A stretch of DNA of 64,000 bases, from NCBI GenBank assembly GCA_963575745.1, contig CAUYUJ010019899.1:104631-168630 (forward strand), in the 5' to 3' direction. This document shows, piece after piece, positions 46,991-57,687 of this stretch. The notes beneath the pieces are model-generated. The model was given only the letters and a program-made list of their open reading frames with translations. It had not been told where the DNA came from and searched no databases. This DNA is from Prorocentrum cordatum (taxonomy: Eukaryota > Sar > Dinophyceae > Prorocentrales > Prorocentraceae). A program made the position numbers and the translations under genes. Each line of letters starts with the position of its first letter. The stretch's first letter is position 1.

Positions 46991-47947
46991 ACTTTCTGAG
47001 GGCAAATCCCTGAGATTGTCATCGCCTTGGGCTTGCCGTTCGAGGCTGGTCATCCTTGTTCCACGGCGCCGGCCAGGTCGCCTGTGTTCGTCCAGCGTGT
47101 GGACGGCGGTGCTCAGACGTTTCCGGCGGAGCGCTGCGTCAGGCTATCGGGGGCCTCAAGAGTGGAAGGGGGAGGCGGAGGGAGGTTCGAGGTTCGAGGT
47201 TTTCGTGCGTCTTCGTCGATTTCCAAGTCTCGGGACGCTCTCCAGCAGCTGCGCCTCGCCGACAGCGTTCGTGGGCTGCCCGGATCGTCCCGAACGGCTG
47301 CTGGAGGCCCGAGTTATGGCTAGAAAAACACCAGGTGATAGTTTCAGGAGGCGGTGAGCGAGAAAGCGAGCGACAATATGTTCGGAGGGGTTGCTTTCGT
47401 GCCGCTGTCTGGATAAGCAGGGTTGCGCACGGAGATTGCGCATGAGTCTGATTGCGATGACGCATGGGTCCAGTTCCGAATCCGAATCCTCATTCGAACC
47501 CTGATCCCAGCTGATTATCGTCATGCTTGCGTCTTTGCCCGCTTGCTTGTACGGCTCGGTGCTTGCTTACGCGATTGCTCACTGTCTTGCTTGCGCGACT
47601 GCTCGGTTGCTTGGTTTCGCACCTGCGAGCGTGCTTGCGTGCGCGCATGTTTGCCGAATTGCCTGACTGTGAAGTCGCTGACGCAGTCGGCTGCGTGCTC
47701 GTGCGCACGCTTCCCTGCATGCTTGCTTGCACGACCGCGTGCGCACCTGCCTGCTGCGTGCCCCGCTGCCTCTGGAGGAAGGAGGGGCGAGCGACATATG
47801 GCCGCCCCCAGGCGGACTACCTACCTCTCGGGGCCCCCGATGCCTCCCCGAGACGGGGACAGGGAACATCTCGAGCCGGACGGGGGGGACCACACCACCA
47901 GGAAGCCACACTCCCTGGCGCCTCCTGCTGCTGATGGTGTTGTCGCA
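46991..47947. other. Gene-free stretch with a degenerate GCTTGC-rich segment
   Basis: 47525-47760 contains many GCTTGCTTGC, GCTTGCGTGCG and GATTGC units with no fixed period. The rest has ordinary composition and no recognised domain. Confidence 0.4.
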
Positions 47948-48165
47948 CTTCCCTCCTCCTCCTCCTCCTCCTCCTCCTCCTCCTCCCTCCCTCCTCCTCC
48001 TCCTCCTCCTCCTCCTCCTCCTCCTCCTCCTCCTCCTCTCCTCCTCCTCCTCCTCCCCCGCCCTCCTCCCCCGCCCTCCTCCCCGCCCTTCTCCCCCGCC
48101 CTCCTCTCCTCTCCTCCTCCGCCTCCTCCTCCTCCTCCTCCTCCTCCTCCTCCTCCACAACATGC
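47948..48165. repeat. (CTC)n and (CCGCCCTCCTCC)n tract
   Basis: CTC to 48052, then CCCCCGCCCTCCT units (48053-48110), then CTC again. Confidence 0.95.
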
Positions 48166-48276
48166 CTGCCCGCCCTGCGCGACTGCCGCTGCCGCGGGCC
48201 CGCCTGCTCGCTTGCGCGCCCGCTCGCAAGCGAGCCGGCTGCCCTCTCGCTGCCGTGTCCTCACCACCCCCCGATC

Positions 48277-48412
48277 CCTTGGCATCGCTCGGACGTGTGC
48301 ATTTTTCCTTCGGCGAGGACCATCGAGGAGCATATTTGATCATGTGGCGAAAAAACCACTCACGAAACCGAAAACAACACAGGAAATGGACGTCCGAGCG
48401 ATGGCCAGATCC
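48277..48412 (+). mobile_element. TIR element V, copy 2, with probable target duplication
   Basis: CTTGGCATCGCTCGGACGTG on the left and GGACGTCCGAGCGATGGCCA on the right, flanked on both sides by GATCC. Interior CTTCGGCGAGGACCATCGAG matches the copy nested in element B at 13897-14028. Confidence 0.85.
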
Positions 48413-48574
48413 TCCTCGATCCTCCGCCTCCCCCTCCCCGATCCTCATCGATCCTTTCCCTCCTCCCACCCCCCCCTCCTCGAAGCCCTCCCCCCGATCG
48501 TCGATCCTCGGAGCTGCCCTGACATCGTGGCCGCGTGAGAGCGAATCTCCTCGACGCCGGCGGTGGTCTCGGAG

Positions 48575-48680
48575 GGAGGAGGAGGAGGAGGAGGAGGAGG
48601 AGGAGGAGGAGGAGGAGGAGGAGGAGAGAGGAGGAGGAGGAGGAGGAGGATGAGGAGGAGGAGGAGGAGGGGCGCGCACA
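48575..48680. repeat. (GAG)n tract
   Basis: Purine triplets interrupted by GAGAGAGG and GATGAGG; a run of about 15 G follows at 48712-48726. Confidence 0.93.
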
Positions 48681-48726
48681 GGCGGGGGGAACGTGAGAAC
48701 TTCTTTGTTGTTGGGGGGGGGGGGGG

Positions 48727-49985
48727 CGCTCCGCGGCCGTGGCCCAGACTCTGGCAGAGGTCGACGCGTTCCCCGAAGCACGGGCCCCGACGTACCGTAC
48801 CGAGTGCAATCGGGCCGCGGTGTAAGATCGAGGTTGGTTCGGGAAGGTGCCCTAGTGTTCTTCGTGCTTGTTGGATGTCCTGGTGCACCCTGGAGAGGGT
48901 GCCCTTGGATGTGCTGTGTTCAGGCTGGCGGAGGGCCCCATGTCATCGAGGGGTGTTCGTGTGGCCCAGGTCCGACTGCACCGAGTAGCCCAGGTCTCCT
49001 GCGATGAGATGTTTGTCAGCCAGCGTTTGTCCCTCGATTTCGGCCTCTGTGTCCTGTCATCGGGCCCCGGTGCCATGCGGAACGGATCTGGGGCGACAGA
49101 CTACCCTGGGGGCCAGCGGTCGGGGCTTCTGGGGCCGCGGACTCCGGAGATCAGGTCGGCGGCTTTCAGGGAGTGCAGGACGGTGGTTGAGAGATGCCCG
49201 GGGAAGGAAAGGAAACCGTCACGCGCAGAAGCGCCCTGAGGGAGGTGATCGATAAGTTGGGCTGCGGGCTTGCTCGTGGGAGTCGCCGTCGTCATCGAGG
49301 TTACCTGGTCGCAATCTCCAAAATTCTCCTCCGGCGGAATGAACTGCTGCTGTTTCAGTCGTCCCCCCAGCCCCACGTTTTGTTCGTAGCCGTAATCCTA
49401 TTTAGCCGTGGGCAGCGGCGGTCGACATTCTCGCTTGCTCCCAGGCGCAGTAGATGCAGGCCGCTCGTTGGAAGCAGGCATCTCCGGTCTCCCAGACCCG
49501 AGTCCAATCTAAGGGCCTTGTTACACGTGACACATCAAATAAAAAATAGGCCTGTCTGCAGGGTCCCCTGGGGAATTCATTATTTCCCGATGGCACTTGA
49601 TCAACTCAGGAATCTCAGCGACCGACATCGAGTGCACCCTTTTATTTCTTTGGCAAGATGCCTTATCAGATGCGCCTGCTATACTTCAACCGTCGTACGG
49701 GGGTCCTTTTTCCTTCTCTTGTGAGGGGCGGACTGAAACTCAATCCAACTTGGCCGCCTTCACACTTTGTGCGTCTACGCACTTCTTCCGAATGGCCTGC
49801 AGTATTTCCACCGCTCCTACTCCTGTGATTGCAGGCAGCTTGCTTCACTCAAGCTATCGCGTAGAGAACTGGTGCCATAGCGCGCATGGGGCAGAAAAGG
49901 CTGCCGCCAGGAGACCAGGGAGCTTTCTGCCACCGGGTCGTGCTCAAATAACCTCATGCGGCTGCACACTCGTCGAGGGTGAAGA
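48727..49985. other. Longest repeat-poor stretch; no gene identified
   Basis: Over 1.2 kb of unique-looking sequence with ordinary base mix. The forward frame 49597-50046 (149 codons) has fairly ordinary composition to about residue 110, but it ends in the GA microsatellite and has no recognised domain. If another gene exists in this window, it could lie here as short exons. Confidence 0.35.
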
Positions 49986-50154
49986 GAGAGAGAGAGAGAG
50001 AGTCGGAGACAGAGGAGAGAGAGAGAGAGAAGCACAAACAACTTAGATTCATGCGTATGTACAGTATGTAAATATACATGTAAACATACATCTGTATGTG
50101 TATGACTGTGTATGCGAGTGCCTGTGTGTATGTGTATGTGTATGTGTATGCGTA

Positions 50155-50197
<43 letters not shown>

Positions 50198-50225
50198 GTG
50201 TTTGTGTGCGTACATTACTATGTAT
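49986..50225. repeat. (GA)n followed by (TGTATG)n
   Basis: GA runs at 49987-50032 are followed by about 130 bp of TGTGTATG/TGTATG hexamers (50095-50215). The intervening ATGTACAGTATGTAAATATACATG is A+T-rich. Confidence 0.95.
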
Positions 50226-50239
50226 ATGCCTGTATAGGG

Positions 50240-51120
50240 CCGGGGACCCAGGACAGGGCCCACCACACCCAACACCCGAAGGAACGTCGGCCTCCCAGGC
50301 CTGGTGGGACGCCATTCCTCGGGCTGCTCCGACACCTCTGCGAAGTGTCGCTGCGGTCTTCCCGTCTTTTCGGAAGGTCCACAGAAGCCTCCAAGATTGC
50401 CCGAGACAGCGCGTCGACAGCCGAAAAGCGTACCGCAACGCCCAGCACGGCCTCCAGGCGGCCCAAGAGACGTCCAAAGCGCATCAAGAGAGGTCCACGA
50501 GGGCCCCCACCAGAGCCCAAACAGCAGGCAATCGTGCATTTCACATTGGCTGTGAAAGGGTTTGGTCGTTCTCGCATTTCCACGCTTCCACTCTCCAAGA
50601 CAGCGCAAGAAACCCCCAAGACCGCCCCAAGAGGAGCACAGAACTACCCAAGAGGGCCTCAAGGCATCCCAAGAAGCCCCTGAGAGAGGCCCACAACGAC
50701 CCAAGAAGGCCTCACGACGGCCCAAAAGACTGCAATGACGGCCCCAAACGCTGTCAAAACCAAGAGGCGACCAAAACGCACCAAGAAAGTTCCACGAGGG
50801 CTCCGAAGAGAGGCCAAACAGCCCAAAATCGTACATATCCGGTCAGTTTTTAAAGGACTTCGCCGTTCTCGCACTTCCACGCTTCCACGCTCCAAAACGG
50901 CTCGAAAACCCAAAGACCGCCCCAAGAGGAGCCCAAAACGACCCCATAGGGTTTCGAACGGCCCAAGAAGCCTCCAATATCACCCCAAGAGGGACCCACA
51001 AACGACCCAAGACGGTTTACGACTGCCCAAAAATGAGCGCCATGACGCCCAAGACAGTCCCAAGAAGGCCCCCATGAGGTCCAAGCAAGGGAACACGAAC
51101 TCACGTTTCGAACTCGCATG
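50240..51120 (+). repeat. Dispersed repeat D, copy 4 (extended)
   Basis: The forward CCAAGAGGCCC-type body runs about 850 bp, longer than other copies. The module GTTCTCGCATTTCCACGCTTCC occurs twice (50568, 50867), so this copy holds a duplicated half. The GCAAGGGAACACGAACTCAC module ends it. Confidence 0.7.
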
Positions 51121-51860
51121 TTTCCGTGTACATATGTCTATGCATACGTGTAATTTACGCACACGCGCCCTGCGTGCGAAATCCGAAGGACCAAAGTGCA
51201 TGGTGCGAAGCGCCAGTGCAGTCTTGCGTCTACACACATATAATGTATACAGATGTACACACAGAAAGACATGCACACCGCAGACATACGTTATGTATAA
51301 CAGGGAACTGGGTCCAGGGGCCCCCGGGCCGGCCCCCCGACCGTGAATGTGTGCATCGGGCTGCCCAGGGGCCTGCTGGCGCGCCGGAGGCCTTCCTGTG
51401 GGATGTCGTGCGTACCCCTCCGTGGACTGATGTGACGCCGGGTTCGCCTTGGCTAGAGCATAAAAGCGCGCGAAGCGCCTGTTGTTCTGGTGCGTCTATA
51501 TTCAGGAGCGACAAAAGGACGTACACGTACATGAATCCACGCTGGTTTCGAGAGTACGCATAGCGCAAATGTTCGTATAACGCGGCAGGTCTCGCGGATC
51601 GAGGGGCCGTGTTCATGTACATAGCTGGGCGCGTACGTCCTTTGTGGGCTCCCTATATATCTGGGGCGTTCCAACGACGGCCTTGCGTTCGAGGATCGAA
51701 GGAGTTGTCATCTCTTCCGCGGCGGAGGATCGGCGGAAGGCCGGCGGAAGCAGAGCGAGGCCGCCTCCGCCGGCGGAGGCCAGCGGACGGGCGGCGGAGG
51801 TAAGGAATGCGCCCCCCAGGAGGTGAAAGCGCTGTTGGGTGAAGGGTTTCGGGAGTCGCT
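51121..51860. other. Spacer without an identified gene
   Basis: 51230-51300 is rich in ACACACATATAATGTATACA-type sequence; 51720-51800 is rich in GCCGGCGGA units. No gene. Confidence 0.4.
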
Positions 51861-51861
51861 C

Positions 51862-51970
51862 ATGGAGGAGGAGGAGGAGGAGGAGGAGGAGGAGGAGGAG
51901 GAGGAGGAGGAGGAGGAGGAGGAGGAATGGAGGAGGAATGGAGGAGGAATGGAGGAATGGAGGAATGGAG
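51862..51970. repeat. (GAG)n then (GGAGGAAT)n tract
   Basis: GAG triplets to 51926, then GGAGGAATGGAGGAAT units to 51967. Confidence 0.95.
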
Positions 51971-52142
51971 GAGCGGCCGCGGAACCAGCTGCCCAGGTGC
52001 CGCCGCGGCGCCGCGTGCCGCTCCGCGCAGGTGGAGTGCCCCGCCCAGGCGCCCCGCCGCCTCGCCGCCGCAGCCCGGGCGCCCGTCTCCCGGCAGGCCG
52101 GCCGCAGCGGGCTCCTGGCCTTACTCGGGGGCGGCCAAGAGG

Positions 52143-52310
52143 GGGGTGATGACTTGCTTCCCCCGCTTTCGCTTCCAGGCAAAACCAAGCCATACCACGC
52201 GCCTCCTCGTCAAGCGGCCTGACCAGTGCAGGCCGCAATCTGGCATCGTTTGGTATCTCTTGGAAGCGAGGGTGGTCAAAAGCGAGGTAGGTTTGTTTCC
52301 CCCGAGACTA
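52143..52310 (+). mobile_element. TIR element H, copy 2 (uninterrupted)
   Basis: CTTCCCCCGCTTTCGCTTCC to TCAAAAGCGAGGTAGG, containing ATACCACGCGCCTCCTCGTC and TTTGGTATCTCTTGGAAGCG. It gives the pre-insertion sequence for the foldback in copy 1 (30503-30682). Confidence 0.85.
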
Positions 52311-52324
52311 AGGGGGGGTGTCTT

Positions 52325-52630
52325 GGGGAGACCGCGGTGAGCACAGGAGCCGCCAAAACCAGAATAACGAGGCCAGGCAACGTTGCACATTGTTTCGATG
52401 CTGCCCAACCCCCAAAAAAAAACATACACAGTGCTTCTTGGCACCGAGTGCGCCAAAGACTGGGATCTCAGAGCGGGATTGTTGGGGAGGCCGCGGCAGG
52501 CACATGAGCTCCCAAAGCAAAAACCAAACAAACAAAATCAACACAACAAACCATGCACAGTTTTCGCTGCTCCCCAGGCGAACAAACTGAAACGAATAAA
52601 AACAAACATGCACCGCGTTTCGTGCCACCC
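52325..52630 (+). repeat. Tandem duplication, two units of about 155 bp
   Basis: GGGGAGACCGCGGTGAGCAC with AGGAGCCGCCAAA...AAACATACACAGTGC, and GGGGAGGCCGCGGCAGGCAC with ATGAGCTCCCAAA...AAACATGCACCGCG. Both end in CGTGCCACCCAGG-like or GGCACCGAG sequence. Confidence 0.75.
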
Positions 52631-52639
52631 AGGGCCCGC

Positions 52640-52815
52640 TCCTTCAGTAAGGAGCCCTTAGTAACTCCCTTGTCTTTGTTAAGGGCTCTGTTATCAAGGA
52701 CTCCTTCGCCAGGATGCCTTCGGTATGGTATAATTAGTGAAGCTTCCTCGGCTAAGGGCTACTGGGTATGGTCGCCTTTTTAGTAAGGAGTGTTTAGTAA
52801 GGATGCGAAAAAATC
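52640..52815. repeat. Degenerate AGTAAGGAG/CTTAGTAA inverted motifs
   Basis: TCAGTAAGGAGCCCTTAGTAA, TTGTTAAGGGCTC, TTTTAGTAAGGAGTGTTTAG and TAAGGATG alternate in orientation, suggesting an eroded foldback. Confidence 0.45.
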
Positions 52816-53890
52816 CTTCGTGCATGTCGCTTGGAAAAGGAATACGTAAGACTGGTTCCCGTCGTAAGCCGATCGCCAGCCAGGATCACAGGTTAAGTGT
52901 GCAACACCAAAGCAGATGAGCGAAGCGATTGTGCAGATTCGTGAAGCGACCGATTATGCGGCTTCGCGTTCTGATCGTGTGGGGGGGGGTCGTTGGGTGT
53001 GGGACTGGGTACACATACATAGAGAGAGAGACAGCAAATCAACATGTATATACATATATACATCTAGATTGATAGAGATCTATAAATATGCATATTTGTT
53101 TATATATAGATACATCAACGGGGAGGGCGAGACAGGAGAGATAGAGAGCGATAGAGAGAGAGGCACATATCAGGAGAGCGATATGTGTACATACATGTTC
53201 AGGTATGTGAGTAGAGAAACAGGGAGAGACAGAGACGCTGTTGAACCGATAGTGTATACGTAACGCGCCAACGAATACATCAACGAGCATGAAGACCTTA
53301 GGAAGGAAGCAAGACTCACATTGTCGGCAGTTGCACGAAGCGCCAAGGTATTTGGGTCACCACTCTCGGTTTTGAGAGCGCCGTGTGAACTCGGTGCCAT
53401 CGGTCACAAGCACCCATCTACTCGCGCACGGAGCGTCTCCTTGCGCTTCTGTGCGGTCGCGTCATCTCTAGTGAGTCCGCAGGGATCCGCGGCGTACATC
53501 TGACTTCTTGCAGCCTCCGTCCACCGATCTGGTCATGCGGGTGGGCTGGTGGATACCCCAGCTCGAAGGCAAAATGGGCCTGGCGGCAAGCAGGTGTTGT
53601 GTGCATGTTTTGCGGTGCGGATAGTGTGCGGATCCGTACGCTGATTTGCTGTGCGCACATTGAGTCATCAGGTCTCGTCTCTGGTGACAGCTGCGTTAGA
53701 GGAAGAGTTGCACGGAGCATCGTCAGAGGCGCAGCCATGCCCAGCACGACCAAGTTTTACCTACGGTTGCCCACCTCTGCAAGCGTTCTGTGGCTCAGTT
53801 TATGAGCTGTCCTAGCGATGCGATTGCCTAGAAGTCAACCAGGACTACTTGTGCACAGGAGTGTATAGGTATAGGTGCATACATGTATGT
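52816..53890. other. Spacer without an identified gene
   Basis: 53010-53235 is rich in ATACATA and AGAGAGA. The rest is of ordinary composition; CGGATAGTGTGCGGATCCGTACG lies at 53615. No supported frame. Confidence 0.4.
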
Positions 53891-53894
53891 GTAA

Positions 53895-53937
53895 TATATA
53901 TATATATATATATACATACACATATATATGTATACAC
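53895..53937. repeat. (TA)n microsatellite
   Basis: TATATATA with ACATACACA interruptions. Confidence 0.92.
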
Positions 53938-54659
53938 ACCCTCACACCCTGTAGCACGGCATAGGTTGCTGGAGGCGGCGGACTCTTCTTTACTAGTGGA
54001 AGTTGGTGGTAAACGCTGTCGCCTTCCATCCCCACAAAAGCCGGCACAAATGTCCATCCTTTCCCTCCCTTCCTCGTCTCCCTCCTTTTCTGCCTTCCCG
54101 GTATCCCTCCCTCCTATTCCCCTCATGTTTCTCGAAGTTGGCCATGTGAAGACGTTGCAGCCGCATCCATACACAGAAAGTGATCTGGACCGATCCCAGC
54201 ATGGAGAAACGACAAAACCCGAATCATGATGGCGACGCGGCTCTGGTACTCTTTCCCCGTCCCCTCTCCCACCCTCCTGTGTCTCGACGACGACGAGACG
54301 GAAGTGTTAAATCGCGAAGCCCTCGCACACCGTTCGCGGCCCATGTTTGCAAGATATGCGTGATATCGAGGTCCCACTGTTCATGCATTCCTGCCTTGTT
54401 GCAGTGCTGTCCCTAGTGTCGCAATCTTGGGCACAGTGGCCACGAATACCAAGACCGCGACAGGAATGATACCAACATGATGACAGTCCCTGGCTGACAA
54501 TCGAGTTGCCAAAAGATTGCTGACATTGCGTGGATTCCATGTGTGATGACACATGTCCAGCGGCCATCAAACAACGCTTGCAGCCGGGACTGCCTGTGGT
54601 CGAGAAGTTGTGGCTAGAGTCCGACAGGATTTGCTTTTCTTTCTGGCGCCCATCATGTC
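53938..54659. other. Unique stretch without an identified gene
   Basis: Ordinary composition, repeat-poor, no frame with a recognised domain. 54050-54130 is pyrimidine-rich. Confidence 0.35.
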
Positions 54660-55080
54660 CTCATTCGCGGTGAGGAGAGAGGAGTGGAGGGCGGCAGCGT
54701 AGCAGGATGAGCTGGAAGAGGCGTCGGAGAAGGATGGAGAGGAAAATGGAAGCATGCCCCTGCGCAGGGAGAGTCCGGTCACGGCGTCGGTCGGGACTGC
54801 GCAATCGATGAGGGTGAAACTGGAGCGCCATGTCGCCGCCGTCGTCGATAGAGGATTGGGCACCGTTGGGGGGCACCGTGGTTGGGGGGACAGCGCAGGA
54901 TGCGTCCTCCTCCCCGCGCGCGCACAGAGAGTCCGTGCCCCTTCGCAGTGCGCACCGGCGCGCATTGCGAGGGCGTTTGGCTGCTTCTGCCGCGTATTCG
55001 GCCGCCTCTTCGCGCGCGCGCTCCGTTCTCAGAGCCGCCCCGCCCCTCCTCAGGCGCTGCGGCTGTTTTTTTGTTGACGC
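54660..55080 (+). other. Weak coding candidate, unknown product
   Basis: The forward frame from about 54700 reads QDELEEASEKDGEENGSM... with MRVKLERHVAAVVDR; another frame continues as EDWAPLGGTVVGG... to TGA near 55085. Composition is ordinary, but frames change and no domain is recognised. Element A copy 9 starts right after. Confidence 0.18.
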
Positions 55081-55085
55081 AGGCT

Positions 55086-55232
55086 AGAGTCGGGCATGTC
55101 CCTCTACATGAGGAACGTTCAAAAATGCTCCAGAAATAGCCTGGGGAGAATCTTTCTCATATGTTTTTGACGACTTGAACATCTCTTGGGGGACTCGTTT
55201 GGAACGCCTGCAGCAGGACATGCCCGACCTAA
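55086..55232 (+). mobile_element. TIR element A, copy 9
   Basis: AGAGTCGGGCATGTCCCTCT with ACATGAGGAACGTTCAAAAATG on the left, and CCTGCAGCAGGACATGCCCG and ACCTAAG on the right. A+T-rich core with GGGGAGAATC. Confidence 0.87.
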
Positions 55233-55255
55233 GCGCAGGCCCTCAGGTGTTCGAC

Positions 55256-55425
55256 CCCTTCCCCAGGTAGGGGACCACATGTGAACCCTACCCCTACCTG
55301 CAACGATTTCTGAGTGGGAGGGTGGGGTTCACTTTGTTCGGGAGCTCCCGAGCGAAGTGAACCCCACCCTCCCCCCCAGAAACCGTGGGGGGTAGGGGTC
55401 GGGCTCGCTCGTGGCCCCCTACCAG
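55256..55425. mobile_element. Long foldback element centred on GAGCTC
   Basis: Arms of about 80 bp: GGTAGGGGACCAC..., GATTTCTGAGTGGGAGGGTG and GGGTTCACTTTGTTCGG on the left, complemented by CCGAGCGAAGTGAACCCCAC, CCTCCCCCCCAGAAACCG and GTGGCCCCCTACC on the right. Only the loop bases are unpaired. Confidence 0.85.
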
Positions 55426-55652
55426 GGCCAGCGGAGTCGTCGTGATGGCCGCCCAGGGGGGGGGGGGGCGCGGAGGACCACACGGGCGGCGCCCAGAGCT
55501 GCGCCCCGCAGCAAGAAACCGGAGGCAGCAGAGGCACCCCGCGGCGGCCCCGGGGCCCCTCGGCCGCCCCTCGGCCGCCCGCCTCCCAGCGGCGCCGGGC
55601 CGTGGCCCGCTCGTCGGGGGCAGCCCGCGTGGGCACCGGCTGCGCCGCACTT

Positions 55653-55812
55653 TTACCAGCCTCGAACATGTCCCTATCCCTGAGATTGGCACGCCACGAG
55701 GCGATGCCAATCGTAGGGATGTGCGCCCTCAGAAAGCAGGGGAGTCCCTGAGGTTGGCATCGTGAGGAGGCGGTGCCCAGCATAGGGATGGGGGGTATGT
55801 TCCAGGCTGGTA
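55653..55812. mobile_element. Foldback element adjacent to the previous one
   Basis: Outer arms CAGCCTCGAACATGTCCC and GTATGTTCCAGGCTGG. Inner arms CCCTGAGATTGGCACGCC and CCCTGAGGTTGGCATCG lie in direct and inverted order with GGCGATGCCAATCGTAGGGA. Complex but clearly palindromic. Confidence 0.65.
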
Positions 55813-56420
55813 CCGCACGCGCGTCTCGCTCGGGCGGGCGGCAAGGGGCGGGTGACCCGAGAGCGGGGGGCGGAGGGAGGGGCCCGAAGAGGGGCCCCTC
55901 AGGGGGCCCCTCTTCAGATCCAGCGGGTGCCCCCCAGGGGCCCCACGGGGCCCCCTTCTGGGCCCTGCTCTCCCCCCCGCCCCATGCGAGTCCCCCCCCC
56001 CCCGCTGCCGCCCTTCTTGCCCGCGACAGACCTCCCAACAAGCTCCAGGAGCATGCAGGGTGCTCGCGATGTCCTCCTCGCGCGGGGAGATGGGCCCGCG
56101 TGCTCTGGGCTGACTAAAATACGTGCCTCGAGCGCCGTCGAGGAGGGATGTCCCCCCAGCCCGACGCGAGAGCTCCCGGCGCCCAGGCCCTCGAAAAACG
56201 CGGCCAGGGAAGCCGCGGGGCCTATTGGGAGCTGTCCTCTGGGCAGACTCCCTCGCGGCCGTCGCCGTGCCCCCGCCCTCACGCCGTGCCATCCGTGGCG
56301 GGCGGGCGCCGTCGTCCTGGCGGGGGCGCCGCGCGCTCCGCCCGCCGCCCGGCGAGCGCGGCGCAGCCCAGGGGCGCCCGAGGGGCTTGCCGCGCGAAGG
56401 CCACCAGTGCCCCCCCGATG
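55813..56420. other. G+C-rich stretch with short hairpins
   Basis: AGAGGGGCCCCTCAGGGGGCCCCTCTT at 55889-55915 is a perfect hairpin. The rest is Ala/Arg/Pro-coding in every frame, with no gene recognised. Confidence 0.4.
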
Positions 56421-56422
56421 CC

Positions 56423-56612
56423 CTCCTCCTCCTCCTCCTCCTCCTCCTCCTCCTCCTCCTCCTCCTCCTCCTCTCCTCCTCCTCCTCCTCCTCTCCTCCT
56501 CCTCCTCCTCCTCCTCCTCCCTCCTCCCTCCCTCCTCCTCCCTCCTCCTCCTCCTCCTCCTCCTCCTCCTCCTCCTCCTCCTCCTCCTCCTCCTCCTCCT
56601 CCTCCTCCTCTG
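56423..56612. repeat. (CTC)n tract, about 190 bp
   Basis: Among the longest CTC tracts in the window, with four CTCCCT interruptions. Confidence 0.96.
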
Positions 56613-56633
56613 TCAGGGGGAGGGGAAGCGACA

Positions 56634-56705
56634 CCACCACCGCCACCACCACCACCACCACCACCACCACCACCACCACCACCACCACCACCACCACCAC
56701 CACCA
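56634..56705. repeat. (CCA)n microsatellite
   Basis: Pure ACC/CCA triplets. Poly-His, poly-Thr, poly-Pro and poly-Trp readings are not coding. Confidence 0.97.
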
Positions 56706-57041
56706 GGGCGGGGCGCCACCTCTCGGACGGGGGCCAGGGCGTGGGTCACTTCGCCCCAGAGCGTTCTCCTGGAACGCTGTCGGCGCCCGAGGCATCCTCC
56801 AGAGCCGCCGGATCTCAGAGATTCCAGATTTACGTTCACCCGATGTTATCCACGTTCTGGCTTCGTCTTAGCCTCCAGCGAGGATGTACACGATGCCTCT
56901 CGAGCTGAGGACGCTGGGGATAGGGGACGTTTCGAACGAGAAGGGGGGGCACACCACCAGGTGCACGACCCCTGGCTCCTCCCGCTGGTGGTCCCTGGTG
57001 GTGGTGGAGGTGTCGATTTTCTTTGTTCCTACCCTTGAGGC

Positions 57042-57350
57042 CCAAGCGACGATCTTGAAGTGCCCCTTCTGGGAGCGAAGAGGGCCGAGGAGGAGGAAGA
57101 GGAGGCTTGAGGGATGCAGGACGGGCGAGGGGGGGGCCAAGCGGAATTCTTGACGTGAGCTCCGGAAGCGAAGCGGGATGATGAGAGGGAGGAGGAGGCC
57201 TGACAGTTGCAGGAATGGCGACGAGGGGGCCCAAGCGAAAATCGTCAAGTGAATTGAGGAGGAGGAGGAGGAGGAGGAGGAGGAGGGGAGGAGGAGGAGG
57301 AGGAGGAGGATGTGGCTTGAGGGATGCAAGGAGGGCGAGTAGGATCGTCG
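57042..57350 (+). repeat. Tandem repeat, about 110-bp units ending in GAG runs
   Basis: GCCCAAGCGACGATC...AAGTG, GCCAAGCGGAATTCTTGACGTG and GCCCAAGCGAAAATCGTCAAGTG head three units. Each is followed by GGAGGAGGAGG and GGCTTGAGGGATGCA(G/A)GA(C/G). The third carries 55 bp of GAG. Confidence 0.75.
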
Positions 57351-57629
57351 GGGGCAGGAGCGATCGAAGGAAGGGCGCCTCCTGGGCGAGTGTTCCCTTC
57401 GGCGCTCAGCTGCGGCTCGCGCGCGTGGGTGCTCGCGGAAGGGAGTGCACCCCCAGAAATCCGCGGTCTTCCAATACGTTCTCACAACCTGGATCCTCAG
57501 AGGTCTTGGACCACTTGCGCGGCGCCGGCTGAGTACCCCGAGCCGCTCCTCGAATGGTCCGAGGGCCCAATCAGGGCCCCTGGGGGCCGAAAGTGAGGAA
57601 GAGCAGGTGACGCTGTTATTTCTGCCGCG
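57351..57629. other. G+C-rich spacer
   Basis: No gene or family recognised. GGCCCAATCAGGGCCCCTGG at 57566 resembles part of element C but nothing else matches. Confidence 0.3.
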
Positions 57630-57687
57630 CCAGGAGGAGGAGGAGGAGGAGGAGGAGGAGGAGGAGGAGGAGGAGGAGGAGGAGGTC
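57630..57687. repeat. (GAG)n tract
   Basis: Pure GAG for about 50 bp. Confidence 0.95.

Noticed and set aside
56423-56839. Poly-Ser/Leu/Gly/Trp frames on both strands
   Set aside because: Direct translations of CTC and CCA microsatellites.
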